A program made the position numbers and the translations under genes. Of a DNA stretch of 64,000 nucleotides, positions 52,842-61,564 are shown in pieces. Source of the stretch: Kitasatospora griseola (GTDB lineage: Bacteria; Actinomycetota; Actinomycetes; Streptomycetales; Streptomycetaceae); the NCBI RefSeq assembly GCF_014648555.1, contig NZ_BMRI01000030.1, forward strand, positions 32,209 to 96,208, read 5' to 3'. Below the pieces are notes generated by a model. It was not told the DNA's origin. It saw nothing but the letters and a program-made list of their open reading frames with translations, and searched no databases. Each line of letters opens with the position of its first letter. Positions within the stretch are counted from its first letter, which is position 1.

Positions 52842-53377
52842 GGGCCGATCCGGGTTTCATCGAGCGGATGACGATCGTGGCGACCGCGCCCGAGATGGAA
52901 GGCCGGCTGGCCAGCGTCCGCCTGGTGCGGCATCGGGCCCGGGACGTGTTGGCCTCCTGGGGTCTGGACGGCGGTGACATGGACGACACGCTCTATGTGG
53001 TCGGCGAATTGGTGGCGAACGCTGCACAACACAGCCCGCCGGGCGTTCATCACGTCTCCCTGCACCTCTCCCCGGACGGGGGAAGTCTGGTGGTGACGGT
53101 GCATGACCTGAGTCGGGCGATGCCGTACGTCCCGACTGGCGCCGAGGCCAACCCCGTGGCGTTGTCCGGCCGTGGGCTGCTCCTGGTCGCGGGGCTGTCC
53201 GAGAACTGGGGCGCGGTACCGACGGCCGGCGGCAAGAAGGTCTGGGCCGAGATGCGACTCAAGGTTCCCGTGCCGCCGCCGCGCCGCCAGTCCCGCACGA
53301 ACCAGCCTGTCTCCGCGCGTGTTCTCCGGCGCGCGCTGCCCTCACCTCCGCGATCCAGGTCACCCGCCTCTGCCTGA
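52838..53377 (+). CDS. RsbW-like ATP-binding (anti-sigma-type) protein
   Basis: A 179-residue HATPase_c protein. N-box VVGELVANAAQHS, G1-like VHDLSRAMP and G2 SGRGLLLVAGL are present. Streptomyces has many such kinases that act as anti-sigma factors or anti-anti-sigma kinases. The last 40 residues are Arg/Pro/Ser-rich. GTG at 52838 overlaps the upstream stop. Confidence 0.85.
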   Translation: MRADPGFIERMTIVATAPEMEGRLASVRLVRHRARDVLASWGLDGGDMDDTLYVVGELVANAAQHSPPGVHHVSLHLSPDGGSLVVTVHDLSRAMPYVPTGAEANPVALSGRGLLLVAGLSENWGAVPTAGGKKVWAEMRLKVPVPPPRRQSRTNQPVSARVLRRALPSPPRSRSPASA

Positions 53378-53482
53378 CCCGACGACATGCGGCTGTCGCG
53401 TAGGAAACCCGCCGGCTCCCGAGCCGACACCGTCCTGACAAATCCGGTGGAGATCAGCACACCCGTGTGAAGAGAGGTCGAT

Positions 53483-54475
53483 GTGGCAACGACGACGGCG
53501 AGGCTGCCGGCCCGGCAGCGAACCCCGCTCCGGCTGATCCAGCAGTTCGCTGACCTGACGGCCGACCCGAAGAAGGCCATCAGTGCGTGGGCACACCGCC
53601 AGCTGGTGCCGGTCCCGGTCGGCCACGGATTCGCGGCCGTAGAGGTGCCCGGTCGGCTTGGCCCGGCCGCCGCGCGGCAACTCGAAATGCTGGACCGGAC
53701 GGGCGCGCTCGCGAGCCCGCTCGGGCCGGTCCTCCAGTACAGCCTGTACGGATCTCAGATCGGAACAACTACCGCATTTTTGACGTCAGTTCCTCCCGCT
53801 GGTGCACCGCCCTGGTCGGTCCCGATCTTGCCCTTGGTGCAGATGCGCACCGGCGGTGTGATCGGTCTGCCCTCTCCGGTGGATGAGGCGGCCACCGTGC
53901 GGTGGCGCATCGCCCCGAGCCTGGGCAAGTGGACCGACCCGCACGTACATGGCCCTCCGCCGGGACGGGGCCGTCTGAGCCCCTGCCGGGCACATGGTTG
54001 CCGTTCCATCGCCGGAGCGGTGACCCTTCCGATTCTCGCCGGCTCCACCCGGCGGAAGGGCGCGCGGGCGGCGCGCCAGTCGTCCTGGCCCAACTCCGAC
54101 ACCGGGCCAGGGCGACCACCTCTCGACTTCCGGCGGAGCCTGTACGCCCCGCCGGGCTGCACAACCCCCGCCCCAGACGGCGGGCGGGGTCCACCATTCG
54201 AACTCACAAGCTCGGAGCGGAAGTTGGCGGCCAGGGACACCCCGGAACAGGGGCTCGAACGCATCGACTACCACGTCGGCAACGCCAAACTCGCCGCCGA
54301 CTCGGGGGACTACAGCGGCTCGAAGAGCGAGATTCACCAGGCCGTACGGGCGGCGAAGGGCCTGCTGACGAACGTTGCCAACCGCTACCAGCCGCACGAC
54401 GCCACCAACGCGCATACCGGCGAGCAGACCAGCGGGCGCGGTGAGCCGCACGACGACGAGATCATCCAGTTCTGA
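53483..54475 (+). CDS. Composite hypothetical ORF
   Basis: A 330-residue frame starting GTG at 53483 behind AGAGAGG. Residues 1-75 (LIQQFADLTADPKKAISAW and what follows) and the last 85 (ERKLAARDTPEQGLERIDYHVGNA onward) look like real protein. The middle (about 90-240) is rich in Arg/Pro/Gly and may not be natural coding sequence. This could be two gene remnants joined in frame, or one poorly conserved protein. Confidence 0.4.
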   Translation: MATTTARLPARQRTPLRLIQQFADLTADPKKAISAWAHRQLVPVPVGHGFAAVEVPGRLGPAAARQLEMLDRTGALASPLGPVLQYSLYGSQIGTTTAFLTSVPPAGAPPWSVPILPLVQMRTGGVIGLPSPVDEAATVRWRIAPSLGKWTDPHVHGPPPGRGRLSPCRAHGCRSIAGAVTLPILAGSTRRKGARAARQSSWPNSDTGPGRPPLDFRRSLYAPPGCTTPAPDGGRGPPFELTSSERKLAARDTPEQGLERIDYHVGNAKLAADSGDYSGSKSEIHQAVRAAKGLLTNVANRYQPHDATNAHTGEQTSGRGEPHDDEIIQF

Positions 54476-54497
54476 TAGCGACCAGGGGGTAACTGGC

Positions 54498-55004
54498 ATG
54501 GGACACACCGAGATTCCGCGTGACAACCACCCGAGGCGGCGCGCCGGGTGCGTGTGCGTGGCGACGGACGAGGACGGACTCGCGCTGTTCGTGCGCACGT
54601 TGTACGGGAAGGGCCTGATCCTGCCGGGCGGCGCGGCCTTCGGGGGTGAGCCGTTCCACACGGCGGCCCGCCGGGAGTTGGCCGAGGAGACCGGCATGCA
54701 CCTCGAGCCCGGCAAGCTGGTGGCTGTCGACCAGGTAAAGGCCGATCCCGACACGGGCTCGAACGAGGGCGTGAACTTCGTGTTCGACCTGGGTGTCCTC
54801 GGCGCGGACCAGGTGGCGGCGCTGCGGGTGCCGGTGGGCGCCGTCTCTGAGATCGGCGGTTTCGAGTGGGTGCACCCCGACGATTTCGACTCGCACCCCG
54901 ACGTCGCGCCGTACACCGCCCGCCGCGTCCGCGAGGCCCTCAAGGCCCGCGCTGACGGTCGGTGGCTGCCGCTGTTGCAGGAGGGTGTGCCCGTCCCCCA
55001 CTGA
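54498..55004 (+). CDS. NUDIX hydrolase
   Basis: A 168-residue NUDIX protein with the box around residues 45-67 (GGEPFHTAARRELAEETGM), matching G-x5-E-x7-R-E-U-x-E-E-x-G-U. The metal-binding Glu residues are present. ATG at 54498 follows AGGGGG. Substrate (nucleotide diphosphate derivative) unknown. It stands 22 nt after the composite ORF. Confidence 0.88.
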   Translation: MGHTEIPRDNHPRRRAGCVCVATDEDGLALFVRTLYGKGLILPGGAAFGGEPFHTAARRELAEETGMHLEPGKLVAVDQVKADPDTGSNEGVNFVFDLGVLGADQVAALRVPVGAVSEIGGFEWVHPDDFDSHPDVAPYTARRVREALKARADGRWLPLLQEGVPVPH

Positions 55005-55257
55005 GCCCCTGGGCCGGGCGGATGTGCCGCTGCCGCTGCCGCCCGGCCCGGGCCAAACCCTTCCCCGGCCCACTACGACACCAGGCCGGGGAGGCCAGCC
55101 CACGAGACCGGCGCAGCGACGCTCCCGCCGATCGCCGGGTGTTGTGCAACTCGCCGCCGAACGAGCGGTCCTGATGCCCCGCCCGGTGCCTCCCGGGCAC
55201 CGGGCCAGACGGCCCGGGTCGACAGCGCCTTCGCCGTCCACCGTCAAGGAGTCTCCC

Positions 55258-56142
55258 GTGACCATCACCGCCCCGCCCGCCTGGCGGCAGACCGCCGACC
55301 GCTTCGTGCAGGACCTGATCGACAAGGGCACCGTCCGCACCGAGGCCGTCGCCCACGTCTTGCGCAGCGCCCCCCGGCACCTGTTCGTCGCCGGCCACTA
55401 CGCCGACCCCGAGCAGCCCACCGCCGAGGAGTTGGAGCTCATCTACTCCGACCACGGCACCGTGAACCACCTGCCCGACGCGGCCGGCACCACCTCCTTC
55501 ACCTCGCAGCCGTCGATCGTGGCGGAGACGCTGGAGGCCGCCGATCTGCGACCGGGCATGCATGTGCTGGAGATCGGCACCGGCACAGGCTGGAACGCGG
55601 CGCTGATCTCCAGCATCACCGGCGGCACGCTCGGGTTCATCCTCGCCCCGCTCGCTCACGGCGGCATGCACCCCCTGGCTCGCATCGCCGCCCCTGCCCC
55701 GCACGTGGCGCCGTCGGCCCACGGCGACCGCCCGACCCCGCCGGCGACCCGCGGTGTCTACCTCCCGAAGCCCGTCGGCCGGTTCGACGGGCCGTTCCCC
55801 GACGGCCTCGACCGCGCCGCGTTCGGCGACCTGTGGATGTTCCTGGCGGGGCAGGACACCTGCATCACCTGCGCCGTCTCCGAGGGCGCGGCCTACAACG
55901 GGTGTGCCCTCGTCGCCGAGGACGAGCGGGCGGGGGTGTTCGTGATGCCGGACGGCCTCTACCCGACCGACAGCAGCGAGCAGACCACCGCACTCGCGCA
56001 GGCCACCGCCGACCGCGTCATGGCGTGGGACGCCGCCGGCCGCCCGGACCTCACGACCTGGTCCTCCGCCCTGCACGCGACCGGCGACCCCGCCAACCCG
56101 CTGTGGACCCCGCCCGCCTGGCACAGCATCGGCACCAGGTAG
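55258..56142 (+). CDS. Protein-isoaspartate-methyltransferase-like protein with internal deletion
   Basis: A 294-residue protein. The N-terminal part (about 1-125) is like PCMT family methyltransferases: SFTSQPSIVAETLEAADL and the SAM motif LEIGTGTGWNAAL. Directly after this the Rossmann fold breaks off and the text goes to a C-terminal domain (about 150-294, WMFLAGQDTCITCAV and so on) like that of longer Streptomyces homologues. About 100 residues carrying motifs II-IV appear absent, so catalysis is doubtful. GTG at 55258. Confidence 0.7.
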   Translation: MTITAPPAWRQTADRFVQDLIDKGTVRTEAVAHVLRSAPRHLFVAGHYADPEQPTAEELELIYSDHGTVNHLPDAAGTTSFTSQPSIVAETLEAADLRPGMHVLEIGTGTGWNAALISSITGGTLGFILAPLAHGGMHPLARIAAPAPHVAPSAHGDRPTPPATRGVYLPKPVGRFDGPFPDGLDRAAFGDLWMFLAGQDTCITCAVSEGAAYNGCALVAEDERAGVFVMPDGLYPTDSSEQTTALAQATADRVMAWDAAGRPDLTTWSSALHATGDPANPLWTPPAWHSIGTR

Positions 56143-56242
56143 CTGACCGTCCAGGGATCAGCCCAGACCTGACGACCCACAAGAGCCCTCGGTCGGGCCG
56201 CCACGACGGCGGCCCGACGAAGGCAAGAAGAGGAACACCCCG

Positions 56243-56803
56243 ATGATCGAAGACCCGCGAGGCCGCGGCCCGGTGGACAGGCCGCCGATCGCCGATGTCG
56301 ACCAGTTGCTCGCCGTGCTCCTCGTGCTCGGCTACACGGTGCCGGACGAGAGTGCCGCCAGCCGGGCCCGGCTCCTCGGCGCGCTCACCGCCTGGGTTGA
56401 TCTGATCGTCATGTTCGACGTCGACCGCATCGACGCGGAACAGGCACGCGAGGGCCTCACCGATGTCGTGAGGACCGGGGCGCTGGACGTCTTGGCCCGT
56501 CGCCCCTTCCTCGCAACCATGGTGGACGTCAACACCACAGCGAACGAACTGTTGGGCCGCCTGATCGAGCACCGCCTCAACACCCTGCGCCTCGACATTG
56601 AAGAACTGGCGAACCCCAACGGGCGTACGGGAATCGCCGGGGCCGTCCTCCCTTTCCTCCGGGCCCTCTGCGCCGTTGCGCCTCTCTTCAATCGCACCGG
56701 CGGCCACACCACGCGGGAGCAGGTCAACAAGGCGGCGAAGGCCGCCCTCAAGCACCTGGGTGAAGGCCGGCAGAGCCTCCACTACCTGATGAAGCAGACC
56801 TGA
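56243..56803 (+). CDS. Hypothetical helical protein
   Basis: A 186-residue, largely helical soluble protein (VDQLLAVLLVLGYTVPD, then RPFLATMVDVNTTANELLGRLIE). No membrane segments or motifs that I recognise. The ATG at 56243 follows AGAAGAGG. It lies 87 nt ahead of the nucleotide-metabolism operon and may be its first gene. Confidence 0.7.
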   Translation: MIEDPRGRGPVDRPPIADVDQLLAVLLVLGYTVPDESAASRARLLGALTAWVDLIVMFDVDRIDAEQAREGLTDVVRTGALDVLARRPFLATMVDVNTTANELLGRLIEHRLNTLRLDIEELANPNGRTGIAGAVLPFLRALCAVAPLFNRTGGHTTREQVNKAAKAALKHLGEGRQSLHYLMKQT

Positions 56804-56890
56804 TCGCCGGCGCGTCGGCCGGCGCCGCCGCGCTCCCCGCCGTGGACGTGACGCACCTCCCGAGCTCTATCCCATGAAGTGGAGTTCAGC

Positions 56891-57916
56891 GTGATCGCAC
56901 CCGCCGTGTTCCCCACGTTTCAGCGCGCCTACGCCGCCGTCCTGCGGCACGTCACCGAGAACCACGAGCACGTCAACACCGCCCGGGGCAACGACAGCCA
57001 CGAGATCATCGGCGCCACCTTCCGGCTCACCGACCCGCGCCAGCGCGCCCTGTACCTGACGAGCAGGCCGGTCAACCCCGTGTACCACTACGCGGAAGCG
57101 CTCTGGTACTTGGGCGGCCTGCGGAGCCTGGACCTGATCGGCCACTACGCGAGCCGCCGCCGGGCGGACTCACGCGACGGGACAACGATCGAGGGCTCGT
57201 CCTACGGAGCCCGGATCTTCGCTCCCCAGCGGAACGGCGACCCCTCCGCGTTCGACCGCGCGCTGGAGCTGCTGCGGGCCGAGAAGGACAGCAAGCGCGC
57301 GTACCTGCCGGTGTTCGAGTCCGGCGACCTGGACGAGATCGGTCACCCCGACCTCCCGTGCCTGGTCGGGCTCCAACTGCTGGCCCGTGACGGCTACCTG
57401 CACATGGTCACCTACATGCGCGCCAACGACGCCAACCGCGGCATGGTCTGCGACGTCTACTCCTTCACCCTGATCCATGAGTTCGCCGCCGTCCTGCTCG
57501 GCCTGCGCCTGGGTGCCTACACCCACCACGTGGGGTCCATGCACGTCGGTGTCCGGGACTTGGAGCGCGCGGGCAGGGTGTTGGAGGAGACGGCCGCCAT
57601 CAGCCCTGCGGCCGCGCCGCTATTCCCGCCCCCGGTGATGCCCACCGGCACCACGTGGAAGCACATCCGGACCGTGCTGAAGCACGAGGAGCTGCTGCGC
57701 ACCAACCAGGTCCAGTACTCCCCGGCCGATGTCGCCGGCCTGGATCTGCCGCTGTACTGGCAGCGGGTGCTGCTGCTCTTCGAGGCGCACCGCCAGATCG
57801 TCAACTGCCCCGCGGACCTGGTCGACCGGCAGCTCCTCGACGCGCTGGAGCCGGGGGCCCGCTGGCAGTTCGAGCGCCGCTGGCCCGCCCGGGTCGCCGT
57901 TGGGGCGGTCGCGTGA
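56891..57916 (+). CDS. Thymidylate-synthase-fold protein, predicted cytidylate (hydroxymethyl)transferase
   Basis: A 341-residue TS-family protein. Folate/pyrimidine site residues align with ThyA: nucleophile Cys157 in DLPCLVG, Arg in YMRANDANRG (ThyA RSxD), and His in GSMHVGV (ThyA H207). The Asn that reads uracil in ThyA (N177) is Asp188 here (in VCDVYSF). That change is the hallmark of dCMP/CMP hydroxymethylases (T4 gp42, MilA). The Cys is followed by Leu rather than the His of ThyA. GTG at 56891 has GGAG upstream; a GTG at 56879 is possible. It is coupled to the NDP kinase gene. Confidence 0.82.
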   Translation: MIAPAVFPTFQRAYAAVLRHVTENHEHVNTARGNDSHEIIGATFRLTDPRQRALYLTSRPVNPVYHYAEALWYLGGLRSLDLIGHYASRRRADSRDGTTIEGSSYGARIFAPQRNGDPSAFDRALELLRAEKDSKRAYLPVFESGDLDEIGHPDLPCLVGLQLLARDGYLHMVTYMRANDANRGMVCDVYSFTLIHEFAAVLLGLRLGAYTHHVGSMHVGVRDLERAGRVLEETAAISPAAAPLFPPPVMPTGTTWKHIRTVLKHEELLRTNQVQYSPADVAGLDLPLYWQRVLLLFEAHRQIVNCPADLVDRQLLDALEPGARWQFERRWPARVAVGAVA

Positions 57917-58434
57917 GCCGGGACCCGCGGCGCGAGGTGGACTGGTCGCGCTGGAGCGTGGTCCTCCTCAAGCCGGACTGCCTGCGCCGGGGCCTGGCCG
58001 ATGAGGTGCTGGCCCGGCTGGAGCCGGCCGCGCGGATCGTGCACCGGCGCCGGGTCGTCGTCGCCGACTGGCAGATCCACGTCCACTACTGGGACCTGCT
58101 GGTCAACCGGGACCTCTTCGAAGTGGACGTGCCCGGCTGCCTCCGCTCCACCTACGTGGGCCAGGAGGTGGAGGTGGCGCTCGCCCACGGTGCCCCGGGC
58201 ACCCCCGAGCGGCTGCGCGGCCTCCTCGGGCACTTCGACCCGACCCAGGCCGAGCCGGGCACCATCCGCGCCGACCTCGGCACCGACAGCCTCACCGCCG
58301 CCCGCGCCCAGCAGCGCCTGGTGGAGAACCTGATCCACACCTCCGACCACCCCCGCGCCGCGCGCCGCGATTTCGGGACGTGGTTCGGCGGCGGCCAGCA
58401 CCAGCTACTCGACCTCAAGGAGGACCACCGATGA
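57913..58434 (+). CDS. Divergent nucleoside diphosphate kinase
   Basis: A 173-residue NDPK-like protein. VVLLKPDCLRRGLADEVL keeps the Lys of the phosphate site, GTIRADLGTD aligns with the GTIRGD loop, and NLIHTSDHPRAARRDF keeps the phospho-acceptor His. A 35-residue insertion lies in the middle (residues about 60-110). It differs enough from housekeeping Ndk to suggest a special nucleotide. GTG at 57913 overlaps the TS-like gene (GTGA). Confidence 0.82.
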   Translation: MSRDPRREVDWSRWSVVLLKPDCLRRGLADEVLARLEPAARIVHRRRVVVADWQIHVHYWDLLVNRDLFEVDVPGCLRSTYVGQEVEVALAHGAPGTPERLRGLLGHFDPTQAEPGTIRADLGTDSLTAARAQQRLVENLIHTSDHPRAARRDFGTWFGGGQHQLLDLKEDHR

Positions 58435-59606
58435 CGACCGCTGCCCCCCGGGCCCGACGTCCGTTGCCGATCCTGACCCCCGAGCAGATCGCGGGGCTCA
58501 AGCCGGAGCTCGCCGAGGTCATCGAGTACCGCAAGTCCGGGCTGTCGCTGAACCACGTCGTGGGCTGCCCGCTGGACTGCGGGTACTGCGTGCGGCACCT
58601 GTTCGACAACTTCGAGCTCAAGACGCCGCGCGCCCTGATGAGCGACGAGGCCGCGGTGGAGCTGCTGACCGGACACGAGTACTTCCGGCCGCACCGCACG
58701 CCGATCCAGATCTTCAACCGGGCGACCGACCCGATGTTGCCCGTCGTCAAGCCGCACACCTTCGAGACGCTGCGGCTGCTGGACGAGCAGGGCCTGACCA
58801 ACCACGTCCTGGTCATCACCAGGTGGCGCGTCGATCCCGAGGACTGCGCGGTCCTGAACTCCTTCCGTAGCATCCGGCTGACGGTGCTGGTCACGCACTC
58901 CGGTATCGACCACCCGGGGATCGAGCCGGTGGACTCGGCCATCGCCGCGGCCAGCCTGCAGACGCTCCACCGGCACGCCGAGCGCTACCGCACGGTGCTG
59001 TACTGGCGGCCGATCGTGCCGGGCCTCAACGACTCCGACGAGCACATCCAGCGAGCCCTGGAGCTGTCGAAGCACGCCCACGCAACGGTGTTCACCGGCC
59101 TGTTCTTCCGCAAGGAGATCGCCACGTACTACGCCGACCACGGCCTGCCGATGCCGTACGACGACATCGCCCGCCGCAAGATCATGCCGGAGGAGTCCGA
59201 GCGGCGGATCCTCGCCGCCTTCCGCCGGCCCGACGACCAGGGCGAGCCGTACGGGCCCCTGTTCCGGAAGACCAGCTGCGGCGTCGCCTACGCCCACAAG
59301 GTTGCCGACTACAACGGCCACTACGGCATCCGGGAGTTGTGCGACATCTGCCCGGTGGCGCAGCTCGGCCTTTGCCGCGGTTCCTGGAAGGCCCCCAGCA
59401 TTGAGGAGGCCACCGAGGCCGCCCGTGCTCTCGGGGCGATCGGGGACGTTGAGGTGGATGAACGCGCCATCATCGTCGAGGGCTTGAACGAGCCGCCGCG
59501 CTACTTCATGCAGCACGGCTTCGGCTACCAGGTCCACGACCGTGACAAGCCGCACCGCCCCCGTCGGCACGGCCGGGCCGAGATCGGCTGGACCGACCCG
59601 AAGTAG
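58431..59606 (+). CDS. Radical SAM protein
   Basis: A 391-residue radical SAM enzyme. C46, C50 and C53 form CX3CX2C in VVGCPLDCGYCVRH, the site for a [4Fe-4S] cluster that cleaves SAM. A second group of cysteines near residues 300-330 (TSCGVAYAH, LCDICPVAQLGLCRG) resembles an auxiliary cluster site. Some similarity to the spore-photoproduct-lyase-like group is suggested by HVVGCPLDCGYC. The ATG at 58431 overlaps the NDPK stop (ATGA). Substrate unknown; a nucleotide is likely from context. Confidence 0.88.
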   Translation: MTTAAPRARRPLPILTPEQIAGLKPELAEVIEYRKSGLSLNHVVGCPLDCGYCVRHLFDNFELKTPRALMSDEAAVELLTGHEYFRPHRTPIQIFNRATDPMLPVVKPHTFETLRLLDEQGLTNHVLVITRWRVDPEDCAVLNSFRSIRLTVLVTHSGIDHPGIEPVDSAIAAASLQTLHRHAERYRTVLYWRPIVPGLNDSDEHIQRALELSKHAHATVFTGLFFRKEIATYYADHGLPMPYDDIARRKIMPEESERRILAAFRRPDDQGEPYGPLFRKTSCGVAYAHKVADYNGHYGIRELCDICPVAQLGLCRGSWKAPSIEEATEAARALGAIGDVEVDERAIIVEGLNEPPRYFMQHGFGYQVHDRDKPHRPRRHGRAEIGWTDPK

Positions 59607-59617
59607 AGGAGACCGAG

Positions 59618-60232
59618 ATGGACTTCGACACCTGGCCCACCGTCTTCGTCGTGGACGTCGAAGGCAACGGCGGACAGCCCCCGGAGCTGGTGGAGGTCGC
59701 CGCGATCCCCGTTGTCGGCGGGAGTCCGGTGCCGTCGTCCGTCCGCTCCACCCTGCTGCGCCCGCCGAGCCCGATCACGCCGTTCGCTCGGCGGGTGCAC
59801 GGCATCCGCAACCAGGACGTCGAGCAGGCGCCGACCTGGGAGCAGGTCGGCCCCCAGATCCACGCCTCTCTGGAGGGCGTGTGGATCTGCGCGCACAACG
59901 CGCACGTGGACTACGGCGTCCTGCTGCGGCACATGCCCGACTGGAAGCCGGCCGGGGTGCTGGACACCCTGCGGCTCGCCCGCGCGACCTTCCCGAAGGC
60001 CGGCGGGTACAGCCTCGACGCGCTGGTCGAGATGACCGGCATCGACGTGGCCGGCATCCCCGGTCAGCGCCACCGCGCGGCCTACGACGCTCACGCCACC
60101 GCGCTGCTGCTGATCGCCCTCGCCGGGCACTACGACACGTGGGACGCGCTGCTCGCCGCAGCCGTCCCGCCCGGAATGCCCGGCGCTCCCCTCCCGCTCG
60201 CCCCCAAATCCGAGGAGCAGAAACTGTGGTGA
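59618..60232 (+). CDS. DEDDh 3'-5' exonuclease-like protein
   Basis: A 204-residue exonuclease of the DnaQ/RNase T superfamily: D13 and E15 in VVDVEGNG, Asp in NAHVDYGVL, and His/Asp in HRAAYDAH. The first gap of 11 nt in the operon precedes it. It could be a nucleotidase-like or RNA/DNA trimming enzyme; the family is broad. It is coupled to the next gene (GTGA). Confidence 0.85.
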   Translation: MDFDTWPTVFVVDVEGNGGQPPELVEVAAIPVVGGSPVPSSVRSTLLRPPSPITPFARRVHGIRNQDVEQAPTWEQVGPQIHASLEGVWICAHNAHVDYGVLLRHMPDWKPAGVLDTLRLARATFPKAGGYSLDALVEMTGIDVAGIPGQRHRAAYDAHATALLLIALAGHYDTWDALLAAAVPPGMPGAPLPLAPKSEEQKLW

Positions 60233-60828
60233 CACCGCTTCGCCTCTGCATCGCCGGCACGCACTCGACCGGCAAGACCACCCTCGCCAGGCGCATCGAG
60301 ATGGAGTTGCGCGCTACCGGCATCACCGTCGCCCGCACCGGCGGCTTCGCCAAGCGGGCCGCCGAACTCGGCTTCCCGAAAATGACGCGCCACACCGACC
60401 GGTCCACCGCCTGGATCATCCACGCCACCGCCAACGCCGCCTTGGAGGCCGAACTCGCCGCGGACGTCGTGATCGTGGACCGCACCCCCTTCGACGCGCT
60501 CGCGTACTACCTGGCTGCGGTCCGGCATCGCGGCGAGCACCCCGACCCCGAGGCGGTGTCCCATCTGACCGCCCTGGCGCAGCTGGCCTGCCCCCGCCCG
60601 CAGGTGTTCCTCGCCACCCTCCTCGACCCGGCGCTGCCGCTGGCCGAGCACCCGGGCAAGGATCCCGACTGGGCGGACAGCGAGTTCCGCGAGGCCGTGG
60701 ACGAGCAGCTGCACCGGGCCCTCAGCGCCTACGCCGTCCCGCACGTTCCGGTGCCCAGCGACGGGCACGCCGCCGCCGTCGAGGTGGCGGTCGAGACGAT
60801 CACCGCTTCCTGGGCGGCTGCCGCATGA
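60229..60828 (+). CDS. P-loop nucleotide/nucleoside kinase-like ATPase
   Basis: A 199-residue P-loop NTPase with Walker A GTHSTGKT at residues 10-17 and an Asp in VVIVDRTPFDALAYY. Size and pattern fit AAA_28/NadR-type or deoxynucleoside-kinase-like proteins. GTG at 60229 follows CGAGGAG and overlaps the exonuclease stop. In context, it may phosphorylate the operon's nucleoside or nucleotide. Confidence 0.82.
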   Translation: MTPLRLCIAGTHSTGKTTLARRIEMELRATGITVARTGGFAKRAAELGFPKMTRHTDRSTAWIIHATANAALEAELAADVVIVDRTPFDALAYYLAAVRHRGEHPDPEAVSHLTALAQLACPRPQVFLATLLDPALPLAEHPGKDPDWADSEFREAVDEQLHRALSAYAVPHVPVPSDGHAAAVEVAVETITASWAAAA

Positions 60829-61550
60829 ACGAAATCGCCATCGCGGGCAAGAAGGTCCCCCGGCTGGGCCTGGGCACCATGCGGCTGACCGGCCCTGGCA
60901 CCTGGGGCGAGCCGGCCGACCCGGCCGACGCCGTCGCGCTGCTGCGCACCGCCGTGGACGACCTCGGCGTCCTCCACATCGACACCGCCGACGCCTACGG
61001 GCCGCACACCGTCGAGGAGCTGATCCGCCGCGCGCTGCACCCCTACTCCGAGCGGCTGCTGCTGGCCACGAAGGTCGGCATGGTGCGGCCCGCACCGAAC
61101 GTCTGGAAGCCACTGGGCCGTCCCGAGTACCTGCGGGCCGCTGTCGAGGCGTCCCTGCGCCGCCTGGGGACCGAGCGGATCGACCTGTGCTACCTGCACC
61201 GCGTCGACCCCGCAGTGCCGTTGGCCGATCAGGTCGGCGAGCTGGCGGCGCTCCGGCACGAGGGGAAGGTCGGCGAGATCGGCCTGTCCAAGGTGACGCC
61301 CGAGCAGATCCGCGAGGCCGGCGAGCTGGTCACGGTCGCGGCCGTACAGAACTGCCTCAACGCCGCCGAGCCGGACGATCCGGCGCTGGCCTACTGCTTG
61401 GCCAGCGGCATCCCGTACGTGCCGTACCGGCCGCTGAACGCCGGCCTGCTGCCCGATCCGGCGGCCGCGCTGCGGTGGCTGCTTGAGCTCGGCCCGCTGG
61501 TGGCGCCGATCCCCGGCACCGCCGACCCCGCCCACCTGCGCGCGCTCTGA
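60825..61550 (+). CDS. Aldo/keto reductase
   Basis: A 241-residue AKR, shorter than the usual 280-320. Asp and Tyr in IDTADAYG, Lys in LLATKVG and His in CYLHRVD give the full D-Y-K-H tetrad. NADPH-dependent carbonyl reduction is expected. The ATG at 60825 overlaps the P-loop gene (ATGA). Confidence 0.9.
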   Translation: MNEIAIAGKKVPRLGLGTMRLTGPGTWGEPADPADAVALLRTAVDDLGVLHIDTADAYGPHTVEELIRRALHPYSERLLLATKVGMVRPAPNVWKPLGRPEYLRAAVEASLRRLGTERIDLCYLHRVDPAVPLADQVGELAALRHEGKVGEIGLSKVTPEQIREAGELVTVAAVQNCLNAAEPDDPALAYCLASGIPYVPYRPLNAGLLPDPAAALRWLLELGPLVAPIPGTADPAHLRAL

Positions 61551-61564
61551 CGAGGGGCCCCGCA

